A DNA stretch of 64,000 bases, from the NCBI RefSeq assembly GCF_002116635.1, contig NZ_LQPW01000143.1:16537-80536 (forward strand), in the 5' to 3' direction. Shown here one piece after another: positions 36,598 to 45,716 of this stretch. The stretch comes from Mycobacterium szulgai. Lineage in GTDB: Bacteria; Actinomycetota; Actinomycetes; Mycobacteriales; Mycobacteriaceae. Under the pieces are notes generated by a model. It was not told the origin of the DNA, did no database searches, and saw nothing but the letters and a program-made list of their open reading frames with translations. The translations under genes were made by a program, and so were the position numbers. How positions within the stretch are numbered: position 1 is the first letter of the stretch; each line of letters opens with the position of its first letter.

Positions 36598-37521
36598 ATG
36601 GCGCGCGGGATGGTGATCGGCGAAGCGCTGATCGACATCGTCGAGGGCGCCAAAGACCGCAATATCAGCGAGCATGTGGGCGGCAGCCCGCTGAATGTCG
36701 CCGTCGGGCTGGCCAGGCTGGGCCGCGACATCGATTTTCTCACCCATATCGCCGACGACGGACCCGGAAAAAGCATCGTCCGTTACGTCAAAGAGTCTGG
36801 CGCACAACTTGTTCCGGGAAGCATCGGGGCTGCGCGCACGCCCACCGCGGTGGCCAAGATCGCGCCGGACGGGTCGGCGCGCTACGAGTTCGACCTCGAT
36901 TGGCAGCTGTCCGGCACCCCACCCGTCAGGCCGCCGCTCTTCGTGCACACCGGATCCATCGCTGCGGTACGCGAACCGGGATGCTTGGCGGTGGTGGCGC
37001 TGCTGGATGCCTATCGCGTGTCGGCCACGGTGACGCTGGACCCCAACGTGCGGCCGTCACTGATCGTCGACCGGGATCAGGCGCGCGAGCGCATCGAGCG
37101 CCTCGTCGAACGCAGCGACGTCGTCAAGGCCAGCGACGAGGACTTGCGCTGGCTCAATCCTCAGCACGACCCGGAACACACCGCCCAGACCTGGTTGGCG
37201 TCCGGACCCGCGATCGTGGCGCTGACCATAGGCGCCCGCGGCGCGGTGGCATTCTGCGCGGCAGGCCAGACCCGCGCTGACGCCCGTTCGGTGAGGGTGG
37301 CCGACACCGTCGGGGCCGGCGACGCCTTCCTGGTGGGCCTGCTCGACACGCTCTGGGAACTGGGCTTGCTGGGCGCCGACCGGCGCGCTGATCTGCACCG
37401 GATCGGACTCGATGCGCTGGGGCGCGCGCTCGAAGTGGCCAGCCTGTGCGCGGCGCTGACGGTCGCACGCCCCGGTGCCGACCTGCCCGATCGCGCCGCC
37501 CTCGACGCCGCGGCACAGTAG
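36598..37521 (+). CDS. PfkB-family carbohydrate kinase
   Basis: 307 residues. It has the ribokinase/fructokinase pattern: GEALIDIV start, GGSPLNVAVGLARLG, VTLDPNVRPSL and the anion-hole motif DTVGAGDAFLVGLL. It phosphorylates a sugar, probably fructose-like, but specificity cannot be read. It lies 22 bp from divergent ligD, between ligD and ku, which are adjacent in M. tuberculosis; a shared promoter with ligD may exist in the tiny spacer. Confidence 0.9.
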   Translation: MARGMVIGEALIDIVEGAKDRNISEHVGGSPLNVAVGLARLGRDIDFLTHIADDGPGKSIVRYVKESGAQLVPGSIGAARTPTAVAKIAPDGSARYEFDLDWQLSGTPPVRPPLFVHTGSIAAVREPGCLAVVALLDAYRVSATVTLDPNVRPSLIVDRDQARERIERLVERSDVVKASDEDLRWLNPQHDPEHTAQTWLASGPAIVALTIGARGAVAFCAAGQTRADARSVRVADTVGAGDAFLVGLLDTLWELGLLGADRRADLHRIGLDALGRALEVASLCAALTVARPGADLPDRAALDAAAQ

Positions 37522-37575
37522 CCGATTCCGCGGCCTGAGGGTTATCCCGGCGGCCCTGGTGGGTACCCGACTCCC

Positions 37576-37797
37576 ATGTCTGGTGCGGACAAGATCAGGA
37601 ATAAATTCGACAAAGTTGGCGGGATGGCCAAACAAGCCGTCGGGCGAGCCACGCGCAACCGCAGGCTGGAAACCGAAGGCCGAAGCGACCAGCGCCGAGC
37701 CGACCTGAAGGATGCCGGCGAGAAGATCAAAGACGCCTTCCGGCCACGGGGACGGCGCACATCGCGCCCGGCCACGGGTTCTCGGCGTTGGCGGTAG
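37576..37797 (+). CDS. CsbD-like small stress protein
   Basis: 73 residues starting MSGADKIRNKFDKVGGMAKQ. It has the charged, helix-rich CsbD-like pattern (GGMAKQAVGRATRN ... EGRSDQRRADLKDAGEKIKD) with a basic Arg/Ser-rich tail. CsbD-like proteins are general-stress-induced in many bacteria, with unknown molecular function. It stands 54 bp after the kinase and 56 bp before ku, on the same strand. Confidence 0.8.
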   Translation: MSGADKIRNKFDKVGGMAKQAVGRATRNRRLETEGRSDQRRADLKDAGEKIKDAFRPRGRRTSRPATGSRRWR

Positions 37798-37853
37798 CGA
37801 CACCCCAGGCCTGCTAGCTGCTTACCGGCCCATTGCTGTGGGCATACTGGTAT

Positions 37854-38771
37854 ATGCGCTCCATCTGGAAGGGTTCGATCGCATTCGGGCTCGTGAACGT
37901 CCCGGTCAAGGTGTACAGCGCCACCGAGGACCACGACATCAAGTTCCATCAGGTCCATGCCAAGGACAACGGGCGAATCCGCTACAAGCGCGTCTGCGAG
38001 GTGTGTGGCGAGGTCGTCGAATACGGTGACATCGCCCGGGCCTTCGAATCCGACGACGGCCAGTCGGTGGTGATCACCGACGAGGACATCGCCACGTTGC
38101 CCGAAGAACGCAGCCGCGAGATCGAAGTGCTGGAGTTCGTGCCGGCCAGCGACGTCGACCCAATGATGTTCGACCGCAGCTATTTCCTGGAGCCCGACTC
38201 AAAATCGTCCAAATCCTATGTGCTACTTGCCAAGACGCTCGCCGAGACGGACCGGATGGCGATCGTGCACTTCACGCTGCGCAACAAGACCCGGCTGGCG
38301 GCGTTGCGCGTCAAGGACTTCGGCAAGCGCGACGTGATGGTGGTGCACACCCTGCTGTGGCCCGACGAGATCCGTGACCCCGATTTCCCCGTGCTGGACA
38401 AGAAGGTCGACATCAAACCGGCAGAGCTCAAGATGGCCGGCCAGGTAGTCGAGTCGATGGCCGACGAGTTCAACCCGGATCGCTACCACGACACCTACCA
38501 GGAACAGTTGCAGGAGCTGGTCGACGCCAAACTCGAAGGCGGAGAGGCGTTTACCGTCGAGGAGCAGCCGAAAGAGCTCGACGAGACCGAGGACGTGTCG
38601 GACCTGCTCGCCAAGCTGGAGGCCAGCGTGAAGGCGCGCTCGGGTGACGGAAAGGCGCCGGCCAAGAAGGCCCCGGCTAAATCAACGGCGACAAAGTCGA
38701 CGGCCAAAAAGGCTGCGCCCAAGAAGGCGCCGGCGAAGAAGGCACGACCCAAAGCAGCGTCAAAGTCTTGA
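37854..38771 (+). CDS. ku: Non-homologous end-joining protein Ku
   Basis: 305 residues from ATG 37854 (MRSIWKGSIAFGLVNVPVKV, the family start). The bacterial Ku core (DHDIKFHQVHAKDNGRIRYK, RVCEVCGEVVEYGDI, FVPASDVDPMMFDRSYFLEP) runs to about residue 255. A Lys/Ala/Pro-rich tail of ~40 residues follows (KAPAKKAPAKSTATKS...), longer than in M. tuberculosis Ku (273 aa) as I recall. Such tails bind DNA and help LigD. It binds double-strand ends as a homodimer. Confidence 0.95.
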   Translation: MRSIWKGSIAFGLVNVPVKVYSATEDHDIKFHQVHAKDNGRIRYKRVCEVCGEVVEYGDIARAFESDDGQSVVITDEDIATLPEERSREIEVLEFVPASDVDPMMFDRSYFLEPDSKSSKSYVLLAKTLAETDRMAIVHFTLRNKTRLAALRVKDFGKRDVMVVHTLLWPDEIRDPDFPVLDKKVDIKPAELKMAGQVVESMADEFNPDRYHDTYQEQLQELVDAKLEGGEAFTVEEQPKELDETEDVSDLLAKLEASVKARSGDGKAPAKKAPAKSTATKSTAKKAAPKKAPAKKARPKAASKS

Positions 38772-38825
38772 CGCGGGCGTAAGCTCATCGTGCTGCCGAA
38801 CCCGAGTCTTCAAGAGGAGATTTGC

Positions 38826-39950
38826 GTGAAGTTCACTCGATCTGGCGCTCGATTTGGCATGGGCCTGATCATCGTTACCGCTCTGGTGCTGTCGGGATGC
38901 GGTGGGCATTCGAACAACGCGGCATCCTCATCGGGGTCCAGCGCTCCAGCGGTGCCCGTCAACTGCGGCGGCAAGAAGAAGATTCTGGCTGCGGGCTCGA
39001 CGGCCCAGAAGAACGCGATGGAGCAGTTCGTCTACGCCTACATCCGGGCCTGCCCTGGCTACACGCTGGACTACAACGCCAACGGTTCCGGCGCCGGGAT
39101 GAAGTTGTTCCTCGACGGTCAGACCGATCTGGCGGGTTCCGACTCACCCATGGATCCGGCCAAGGGCGAACCCGACAAGGCGGCGCAGCGGTGCGGATCG
39201 CCGGCCTGGGACCTTCCGGTGGTGTTCGGCCCGATCGCGGTCACCTACAACATCAATGGAGTGAGTTCGCTCAGTTTGGACGGGCCCACCACGGCGAAGA
39301 TCTTCAACGGCGCCATCACCAGGTGGGACGATCCGGCGATCAAGGGCCTCAACCCGAGCGTCAATCTGCCGGGCACCCAGATTCACGTCGTCTTCCGCAG
39401 CGATAAATCCGGTACCACCGACAACTTCCAGAAGTATCTGGACGCCGCATCCAACGGCGCGTGGGGCAAAGGCACCGGCCAGACCTTCAACGGCGGCGTC
39501 GGGGAGGGCGCCAGCGGAAACGACGGTACCTCGCAGGCGCTGAAGCGAACGGACGGCTCGATCACCTACAACGAATGGTCCTTCGCCGTCGGCCATCAGC
39601 TGAACATGGCGCAGATCATCACCTCGGCCGGGCCGAATCCGGTAACGATCACCGCCGAAACCGTGGGTAAGACGATCGCCGGAGCCACCTTCCGCGGCGA
39701 GGGCAATGACCTGGTGGTCGATACGTCGTCGTTCTACCGGCCGACGCTGGTCGGGGCGTATCCAATCGTGCTGGTGACCTATGAGATCGTCTGCTCGAAG
39801 TATCCGGACGCCCCGACCGGCACCGCGGTAAAAGCCTTTATGCAGGCCACAATTGGCGAGGGCCAAATCGGTTTGGACGAGTATGGATACATTCCGCTGC
39901 CGTCCACGTTTCAATCGAAATTAGTTCCGGTGGTGAACAGTATTGCGTAA
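38826..39950 (+). CDS. Phosphate-binding lipoprotein PstS (PstS2-like)
   Basis: 374 residues from GTG 38826 with AAGAGGAG upstream. Signal peptide with lipobox ALVLSGCGG (Cys at ~24), then a phosphate-binding fold: AAGSTAQKNAMEQF, NGSGAGMKLFLDGQTDLAGS, RSDKSGTTDNFQKYLDAAS. It is the high-affinity phosphate receptor for the Pst transporter, anchored outside the membrane. It precedes pknD on the same strand and is separated from ku by 54 bp; place and orientation match pstS2 of M. tuberculosis. Confidence 0.92.
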   Translation: MKFTRSGARFGMGLIIVTALVLSGCGGHSNNAASSSGSSAPAVPVNCGGKKKILAAGSTAQKNAMEQFVYAYIRACPGYTLDYNANGSGAGMKLFLDGQTDLAGSDSPMDPAKGEPDKAAQRCGSPAWDLPVVFGPIAVTYNINGVSSLSLDGPTTAKIFNGAITRWDDPAIKGLNPSVNLPGTQIHVVFRSDKSGTTDNFQKYLDAASNGAWGKGTGQTFNGGVGEGASGNDGTSQALKRTDGSITYNEWSFAVGHQLNMAQIITSAGPNPVTITAETVGKTIAGATFRGEGNDLVVDTSSFYRPTLVGAYPIVLVTYEIVCSKYPDAPTGTAVKAFMQATIGEGQIGLDEYGYIPLPSTFQSKLVPVVNSIA

Positions 39951-39971
39951 GCGGGTGCCGCGGACCGGCAA

Positions 39972-40002
39972 CCCTTGGCGACTCGGGCCGAATCGCCAAG
40001 GG
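39972..40002 (+). terminator. Stem-loop terminator after pstS
   Basis: A perfect 10-bp stem, CCCTTGGCGA (39972-39981) with TCGCCAAGGG (39993-40002), and an 11-base loop, 21 bp after the pstS stop. The following GCTTTAAT is only weakly T-rich, as is common in mycobacteria. It separates pstS from pknD. Confidence 0.75.
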
Positions 40003-40220
40003 CCCGAACGGCTTTAATACATTAAGCGATTTCTCAGCCCGAAACCGTATCCTGGCGGTCGGAACGTCGTTACTGACTCGTGATTCAAAATTCACTGTGA
40101 GTGGCGAGATTTTGTTGTGTGCCCACTCTCCGAGGATTTACCGTGGGTTAACCATCCGTTTGATACGGCGGCCGGTTCGGCCTCTGCGTATCGGGTGGCC
40201 TAGCGAAGGGAGCGTCGACG

Positions 40221-42332
40221 GTGAGCGTCACCGGGCCGGATTCGCGGGTGGGGCAGCGCTTTGGACCGTATCTGCTGGTGCGCCTGATCGGCCGCGGCGG
40301 CATGGGCGAGGTCTATGAGGCCGAGGACACCCGCAAACGCCGGGTGGTGGCGCTGAAACTGATTTCCACGCAATACTCCGGCAATCCGACGTTCCTGGCG
40401 CGCATGCAGCGCGAGGCCGACATCGCTGGGCGGCTGACCGAGCCACATATCGTGCCGATTCACGATTACGGCGAGATCGACGGCCAGTTCTACGTGGAGA
40501 TGCGGCTGATCGAAGGCGTTTCGTTGCGGTCGATGCTGACCCAGTTCGGTCCGCTGGCCCCGGCCCGGGCGGTAGCCATCGTGCGCCAGATCGCGGCCGC
40601 ACTGGACGCCGCACACGGCAGCGGCATCACCCACCGCGACGTCAAGCCGGAAAACATCCTGATCGCCCAAAGCGATTTCGCCTATCTGGTGGACTTCGGC
40701 ATCGCCCGCAACGCCGCCGACCCGGGGCTGACGCAGAGCGGGATGGCGGTGGGAACCTACAACTACATGGCCCCGGAGCGGTTCACCGGCGACGAGGTCA
40801 CCTACCGGGCCGACATCTATGCGCTGGCCTGCGTGTTGGGTGAGTGTTTGACCGGCGCGCCACCGTATCGCGGTGAGAGCGTCGAGCGGCTGATCGCCGC
40901 ACACCTGATGGAACCCGTCCCGCGGCCCAGCCAGATTCGGCCCGGGCGGATCCCACCGGCGCTGGACCAGGTGATCGCCAAAGGCATGGCCAAGAAACCG
41001 GCAGACCGTTACATGAGTGCCGGCGATCTGGCGATCGCCGCCCACGAAGCGCTGACCACGCCCGAACAGCACCAGGAAGCGACCATTCTGCGCCAGGGTG
41101 ACAATGCGACGCTGATGGCACCGGTCGTCACCCCGGAGGTGGCCAGCGGCTGGACCAACTACAGCGGCTCGGGCCCCCAGCAGGCACCGCAGAACGTGCA
41201 GGCCCCGCAGAACTTGACGCCACCGCCTCAGTACCCGACGGGCGACGAGACCATGGCCCGCCCGCTGCCGTCGAACACCGGCGGCTGGCGATCGACGCCC
41301 AACCAGTCCGACCAATGGACGCAGGCCGCTCCGGTGCCCGGCGCCGCCGGCTGGCCCAGCCAACCCGGGGTCGCGCCGTCCGGCGGCGGTCCGGCGGGCC
41401 CGCCCAGTTATGGCCCCTCGCAACCTCTTTCGACGACACCGCCGCCCCGGAAGAGCCGAAAAGGGTTGATCATCGGCGCGGTAGCCGCGGTGGTCCTCAT
41501 CGCCATCGCCGCCATCACGGCCTTCGTGGTGACCAGGCCGAAGGGAAGCGGCGGCTCGACGCAGGCGGCGACGGGACAAACCGTGCTGCCGTTCACCGGC
41601 CTCAACTTCCGCCTCTCCCCGGGCGGGGTGGCCCTTGACGACTCCGGCACCGTGTACATCACCAATCAGACGATGTACGGACGGGTGGTGGCGTTGCCGG
41701 CTAACTCCTCGACGCCGGTGGTCAAGCCGTTCAACGGGCTCTACGAGCCCCAAGGGCTGGCGGTCGACGGCTCCGGGAAGATCTATGTCAGCGACTTCAA
41801 CAACCGGGTGGTGGCGCTGGCGCCCGGTTCCAACAACCAGACGGTGCTGCCGTTCGACGGCCTCAACTATCCCGAGGGTGTGGCGGTGGACGCCCAGGGC
41901 AACGTGTATGTCGCCGACCGTGGCAATGACCGGGTGGTGAAGTTGGCCCCCGGCGCCAATGCCCAGACCGTGCTGCCGTTCACCGGCCTCAAAAATCCCG
42001 ACGGCGTGGCGGTGGACACCGACGGCAACGTCTACGTCACCGACACCGACAACAACCGGGTGCTGAAACTCGATGCCGGCACCAGCAACCAGAGCGTGCT
42101 GCCGTTCACCGGCATCAGCGCGCCCTGGGGAATCGCGGTCGACGGCGCCGGCAACATCTACATCACCGAACACGACACCAACGTGGTGGCCAAGTTGCCC
42201 GCCGGCGGCACCGCCTCGACCGAACTGCCGTTCACCGGGCTCAACACCCCGCTGTCGGTGGCGGTGGACAAGAAGGGCAACGTCTACGTCGCCGACCGCG
42301 GCAACGGCAGGGTGCTCAAACTCGCGCAGTGA
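40221..42332 (+). CDS. pknD: Serine/threonine protein kinase PknD with NHL beta-propeller
   Basis: 703 residues from GTG 40221. Kinase domain ~15-275: GRGGMGEVYEAED, VALKLIS (Lys), ITHRDVKPENIL, VDFGIAR, GTYNYMAPERF. A Pro/Gln-rich juxtamembrane linker leads to one transmembrane helix (~416-437, GLIIGAVAAVVLIAIAAI). The outer sensor is a six-bladed NHL propeller, with repeats of the type LPFTGL..P.GVAVD..GNVYV.D..N.RV.KL. In M. tuberculosis PknD sits between pstS2 and the pstA1 operon, as here, and is linked to phosphate or osmotic sensing. The linker is longer than in M. tuberculosis (664 aa). Confidence 0.96.
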   Translation: MSVTGPDSRVGQRFGPYLLVRLIGRGGMGEVYEAEDTRKRRVVALKLISTQYSGNPTFLARMQREADIAGRLTEPHIVPIHDYGEIDGQFYVEMRLIEGVSLRSMLTQFGPLAPARAVAIVRQIAAALDAAHGSGITHRDVKPENILIAQSDFAYLVDFGIARNAADPGLTQSGMAVGTYNYMAPERFTGDEVTYRADIYALACVLGECLTGAPPYRGESVERLIAAHLMEPVPRPSQIRPGRIPPALDQVIAKGMAKKPADRYMSAGDLAIAAHEALTTPEQHQEATILRQGDNATLMAPVVTPEVASGWTNYSGSGPQQAPQNVQAPQNLTPPPQYPTGDETMARPLPSNTGGWRSTPNQSDQWTQAAPVPGAAGWPSQPGVAPSGGGPAGPPSYGPSQPLSTTPPPRKSRKGLIIGAVAAVVLIAIAAITAFVVTRPKGSGGSTQAATGQTVLPFTGLNFRLSPGGVALDDSGTVYITNQTMYGRVVALPANSSTPVVKPFNGLYEPQGLAVDGSGKIYVSDFNNRVVALAPGSNNQTVLPFDGLNYPEGVAVDAQGNVYVADRGNDRVVKLAPGANAQTVLPFTGLKNPDGVAVDTDGNVYVTDTDNNRVLKLDAGTSNQSVLPFTGISAPWGIAVDGAGNIYITEHDTNVVAKLPAGGTASTELPFTGLNTPLSVAVDKKGNVYVADRGNGRVLKLAQ

Positions 42333-42342
42333 TGTTGCCGGG

Positions 42343-43245
42343 TCAGTTCCGGTGGCTGGCCACGAAGCGGATTCCCGCGGCGATCAAGTTGATCACCGCC
42401 ACGATGATGATCAGGGTGAGCGCCGCACCCCAGATGCGCAGGAAGCCCGCGTGTTCGGGGTTGGTGAGTTCGGTGTAGATCAGCAGCGGCAGCGAGGCCA
42501 TGTTGCCGTTGAAGATGTCGATGTTGATCGAGCGGCTGTAGCCCACCAGCACCAGCACCGGTGCGGTTTCACCGATGACACGCGCGACCGCTAACAGAAT
42601 GCCGGACACGATGCCCGGCATCGCGATCGGAATGACGATCCGCACGATCGTCTTCCATTTGGGAACACCCAACGCATAGCTGGCTTCTCGCAATTCGTCG
42701 GGGACCAGACGCAGCATCTCCTCGGTCGAGCGCACCACCACCGGCAACATCAATAAGACCAATGCCAGCGAGACGGCGAATGCGCTCTGCTGAAACCCCA
42801 TGGTGGCGATCCACAAACTGAAGATGAACAGCGCCGCCACAATCGAGGGCACCCCGGCGAGTACGTCGACCATGAACGTGGTCACCCGCGCCAGCCGACT
42901 GGTTCCGTACTCCACCAGATACACCGCGGTCATCAGGCCCAGCGGCACCGCCAGCGCGGCGGCCACCCCGGCCTGCACCACGGTTCCATACAGCGCGTGG
43001 TAGACGCCGCCGGTGAATTCCTCGGGCAGCACGCCGCGCAGCGAGTGGGTCCACCAGGTCGACCGGGTGACGCCATACCAGCCTCGCGCGATCACCACAC
43101 CCAGCAGCCAGAACAGCGGCACCAGCGCGACAGCGAACGAGGCGAAGAAAAACGTTGCGGCAAGGCTGTTGGTGACCCTCCGCCGCAAGCTCAACGGCCG
43201 GAAGACCTCCGCCTTGACCGGCTGGTCGAGCGCGTCAATGGTCAT
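42343..43245 (-). CDS. pstA: Phosphate ABC transporter permease PstA (PstA1-like)
   Basis: 300 residues, six predicted membrane helices (LAATFFFASFAVALVPLFWLLG; AALAVPLGLMTAVYLVEYG; LLMLPVVVRSTEEMLRLVP; IVSGILLAVARVIGETAPVL; LTLIIIVAVINLIAAGI). The EAA-like loop is REASYALGVPKWKTI...AMPGI. It pairs with PstC to carry phosphate. It is the third gene of pstS3-pstC-pstA, 6 bp after pstC, and ends convergently 10 bp from pknD. Confidence 0.94.
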   Translation of the reverse strand: MTIDALDQPVKAEVFRPLSLRRRVTNSLAATFFFASFAVALVPLFWLLGVVIARGWYGVTRSTWWTHSLRGVLPEEFTGGVYHALYGTVVQAGVAAALAVPLGLMTAVYLVEYGTSRLARVTTFMVDVLAGVPSIVAALFIFSLWIATMGFQQSAFAVSLALVLLMLPVVVRSTEEMLRLVPDELREASYALGVPKWKTIVRIVIPIAMPGIVSGILLAVARVIGETAPVLVLVGYSRSINIDIFNGNMASLPLLIYTELTNPEHAGFLRIWGAALTLIIIVAVINLIAAGIRFVASHRN

Positions 43246-43251
43246 CGGTGC

Positions 43252-44253
43252 TCACCCGTTGACCTTTCCGCCCGCGATCGCCCGCGCGGCGGCGTTGACC
43301 ATGAAAGTCAGGACGAACAACGCGAATCCGGCCGAAATGTAGGCGCCGGTAGGCAGCGGTTCGCTGAATTCGGAAGCCGCAGAGGCGATTTTGGATGCGA
43401 AGGTGTAGCCGCCGTCGAACAGCGACCAACTCCCCGGCCTGGCGGCCGAACGCAGAATGATCAGCACCGCCACGGTTTCACCCAGCGCGCGGCCCAATCC
43501 CAGCATCGACGCGGCCACCACACCGCTGCGGCCGAACGGCAGCACGGTCATCCGCACCACCTCCCACTTCGTCGCACCCAGCGCCTGCGCCGCTTCGATA
43601 TGGATCAGTGGGGTCTGCCGGAACACTTCTCGCGACACCGAGGTGACGATCGGCAAGATCATCACCGCGAGCACGATGCTCGCGGTGAAGATCGTGCCCC
43701 CGCCGGCCAATGACACGTTGCCCTGCTTGAACAGGCACAGCCAGTCGTGCTTGCGCCACAGGCAAACCGAGCCGAGATGCCGGTTCAGAAAGCTGGCGAT
43801 CGGTTCCAGCTTGGGCGCCAGCACGAAAATCCCCCACAGCCCGAAGACGATCGACGGCACCGCGGCCAGCAGATCGACCATCGCGGCGAACGGACGCGAC
43901 AGCCGCCGCGGCACGTACTGGGTGAGGAACACCGCGATCCCGACCGCGATCGGCACCGCCAGCACCAGCGCGCTGATCGAACTGAGCACCGTGACCATGA
44001 ACAAGTCACGGATACCGAATGCCAGCTTGTCGTCGTCGGCGGTGTCGAATGTCGCGCTGGTGAAGAAGTTTGCGTTGTTGGCGCGCAACGCCGGTACCGC
44101 GCGGATCAACAGAAATACCGCGATCAGCACGATTGCCGTCACAATCGTCGAACTGGCTGCTCCGGCCAGGAACTTGAATAGCCGATCGGCGCGCCGCGAA
44201 GCCCGCGCGTCGACCGCCCCTAGCTCAGACTTGGCCAGCGGGCCTTTGACCAC
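43252..44253 (-). CDS. pstC: Phosphate ABC transporter permease PstC (PstC2-like)
   Basis: 333 residues with about six membrane helices (TIVTAIVLIAVFLLIRAVPAL; VTVLSSISALVLAVPIAVG; LLAAVPSIVFGLWGIFVL; ASIVLAVMILPIVTSVSREVF) and the cytoplasmic loop QAALGATKWEVV-type QALGATKWEVVRMTVLPFG. It forms the channel with PstA. It sits 12 bp after pstS3 in the same operon. No ATPase gene (pstB/phoT) is in the window, so that subunit must come from elsewhere. Confidence 0.94.
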   Translation of the reverse strand: MVKGPLAKSELGAVDARASRRADRLFKFLAGAASSTIVTAIVLIAVFLLIRAVPALRANNANFFTSATFDTADDDKLAFGIRDLFMVTVLSSISALVLAVPIAVGIAVFLTQYVPRRLSRPFAAMVDLLAAVPSIVFGLWGIFVLAPKLEPIASFLNRHLGSVCLWRKHDWLCLFKQGNVSLAGGGTIFTASIVLAVMILPIVTSVSREVFRQTPLIHIEAAQALGATKWEVVRMTVLPFGRSGVVAASMLGLGRALGETVAVLIILRSAARPGSWSLFDGGYTFASKIASAASEFSEPLPTGAYISAGFALFVLTFMVNAAARAIAGGKVNG

Positions 44254-44265
44254 ATTGACCTCAGA

Positions 44266-45381
44266 TCAAGCGATGGCGTTGACAGCAGTCGACAACCTCG
44301 ACTTGAAGGCATCCGGGATCGGGATATATCCATTGTCTCCCAAGCCATTCTGGCCCGCGCCGATGGTGCTCTGCAGGAACGCCTTCACCGCCGTGCCGAC
44401 CTGGGCGTCGGGATACTTCGAGCAGACGATTTCATACGTGGCCAGCACGATGGGGTACGAACCGGGCTGCGTCGGCTTGTAGAACGAAACCGTGTCGAGT
44501 ACGAGGTCGTTGCCCTGCCCGCTGATGGTGGCCCCGGCGATCGTCTTGCCGACGGAGTCGGTGCTGATCGCCACCGCGTCCGGGCCGGCTGAGGTGATGA
44601 TCTTGGCCATGTTCAGGTGCTGTGCCTGAGCGAACGACCATTCGTTGTAGGTAATCGATCCTTCGGTGGCCTTGATAGCCGCCGAGGTGCCGTCGTTGCC
44701 CTTGGCGCCTTCACCGACGCCGCCCTTGAACGCCTTGCCCGCGCCCTTGCCCCCCCCGCCGTTGGACGCCGCATCGAGGTAGCGCTGGAAATTGTCGGTG
44801 GTTCCCGATTCGTCGCTGCGGAACACCACATGGATCGGTGTCGCGGGCAGGCTGGCGCCCGAGTTGAGCCCTTGGATTGCGGGATCGTTCCAGCTGGTGA
44901 TGGCACCGTTGAAGATCTTGGCCAGGGTGGGCCCGTCCAGGTTGAGCGAACTGACGCCATTGATGTTGTATGTGACCGCAATAGGACCGAACACAACCGG
45001 CAGATTCCACGCCGGTGACCCACCGCAACGCTGCTGCGCGGTGGCGGCTTCCTCCTTGCTGAGCGGCGAGTCCGAACCGCCGAAATCGGTTTGGTTGCCA
45101 TTGAATTCGCTGATTCCGGCACCCGAGCCGTTGCCCGTGTAGTTCAGCGTCTGCCCCGGGCAGGCCTGCTCGAAAGCCTTGACGAAGCGGGTCATCGCGT
45201 TGGCCTGGGCCGTCGAACCGCTGGCTTTCAGCGTCTTCTTGCCGCCGCAATTGACATTGCTGGCGGCCTGCCCGCTCGTTGAGTTTCCCCCGGATGAGTT
45301 GTTGTCACTGCCGCACGCTGTCAAGACCAGTGCACCAGAAGCCAGGACACTGAGCGCGGCGCCAAATCGGTTGAGTTTCAA
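44266..45381 (-). CDS. pstS3: Phosphate-binding lipoprotein PstS (PstS3-like)
   Basis: 371 residues from TTG 45381, supported by AGGA about seven bases upstream. Signal peptide and lipobox LVLTACGS, Ser/Asn linker, then the same phosphate-binding features as the other PstS (KASGSTAQANAMTRF, NGSGAGISEFNGNQTDFGGS, RSDESGTTDNFQRYL). The two proteins are clearly paralogous. It leads the pstS3-pstC-pstA operon, the arrangement of M. tuberculosis Rv0928-Rv0930. Confidence 0.94.
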   Translation of the reverse strand: MKLNRFGAALSVLASGALVLTACGSDNNSSGGNSTSGQAASNVNCGGKKTLKASGSTAQANAMTRFVKAFEQACPGQTLNYTGNGSGAGISEFNGNQTDFGGSDSPLSKEEAATAQQRCGGSPAWNLPVVFGPIAVTYNINGVSSLNLDGPTLAKIFNGAITSWNDPAIQGLNSGASLPATPIHVVFRSDESGTTDNFQRYLDAASNGGGGKGAGKAFKGGVGEGAKGNDGTSAAIKATEGSITYNEWSFAQAQHLNMAKIITSAGPDAVAISTDSVGKTIAGATISGQGNDLVLDTVSFYKPTQPGSYPIVLATYEIVCSKYPDAQVGTAVKAFLQSTIGAGQNGLGDNGYIPIPDAFKSRLSTAVNAIA

Positions 45382-45636
45382 TTCAGTTCCTAACGGTAGA
45401 GATGAAACATCCTTGCCGCCACCCGTAAGCCGCGGCCCCGGTCAATACAACCAGCCGTTTTCCTCGCAGCCTTGAAGCCACACTAACAACAAGTGACCTC
45501 CTATGAAACAGTTGCTGTCGCCACGTCCCGGTCGATAGCGACATCAATTTCGGCGAGTTCTCCGGCCACTGAATTCAAACAGATTTTCGCTGTGGGCACA
45601 CCGTGCGCGTTGTCTTCGCGGGCACCTGTGACAAAC

Positions 45637-45650
45637 TAGAACCTGTTACA
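45637..45650. promoter_or_regulatory. KstR-like operator
   Basis: TAGAACCTGTTACA fits the published KstR consensus TNNAACNNGTTNNA exactly, with flanking AAC matching the extended form. It is 67 bp upstream of the SDR start at 45717, a sensible repressor position. It lies in the 335-bp spacer between pstS3 and the SDR; nothing else coding is seen there. Confidence 0.6.
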
Positions 45651-45716
45651 GAAAAGCCCCCTCCCGAGGCGGCGAGGACCGCTGCCGTTTCGGCCGACAT
45701 CTGAAACGAGGCCGCA

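Noticed and set aside
36576..36776. 67-codon N-terminal extension of LigD
   Set aside because: It overlaps the divergent PfkB gene; 755 residues from 36575 matches normal LigD length.
40200..42173. 657-codon minus-strand frame opposite pknD
   Set aside because: The plus strand encodes a complete kinase and NHL propeller; the antisense frame is a shadow caused by codon bias and propeller repeats.
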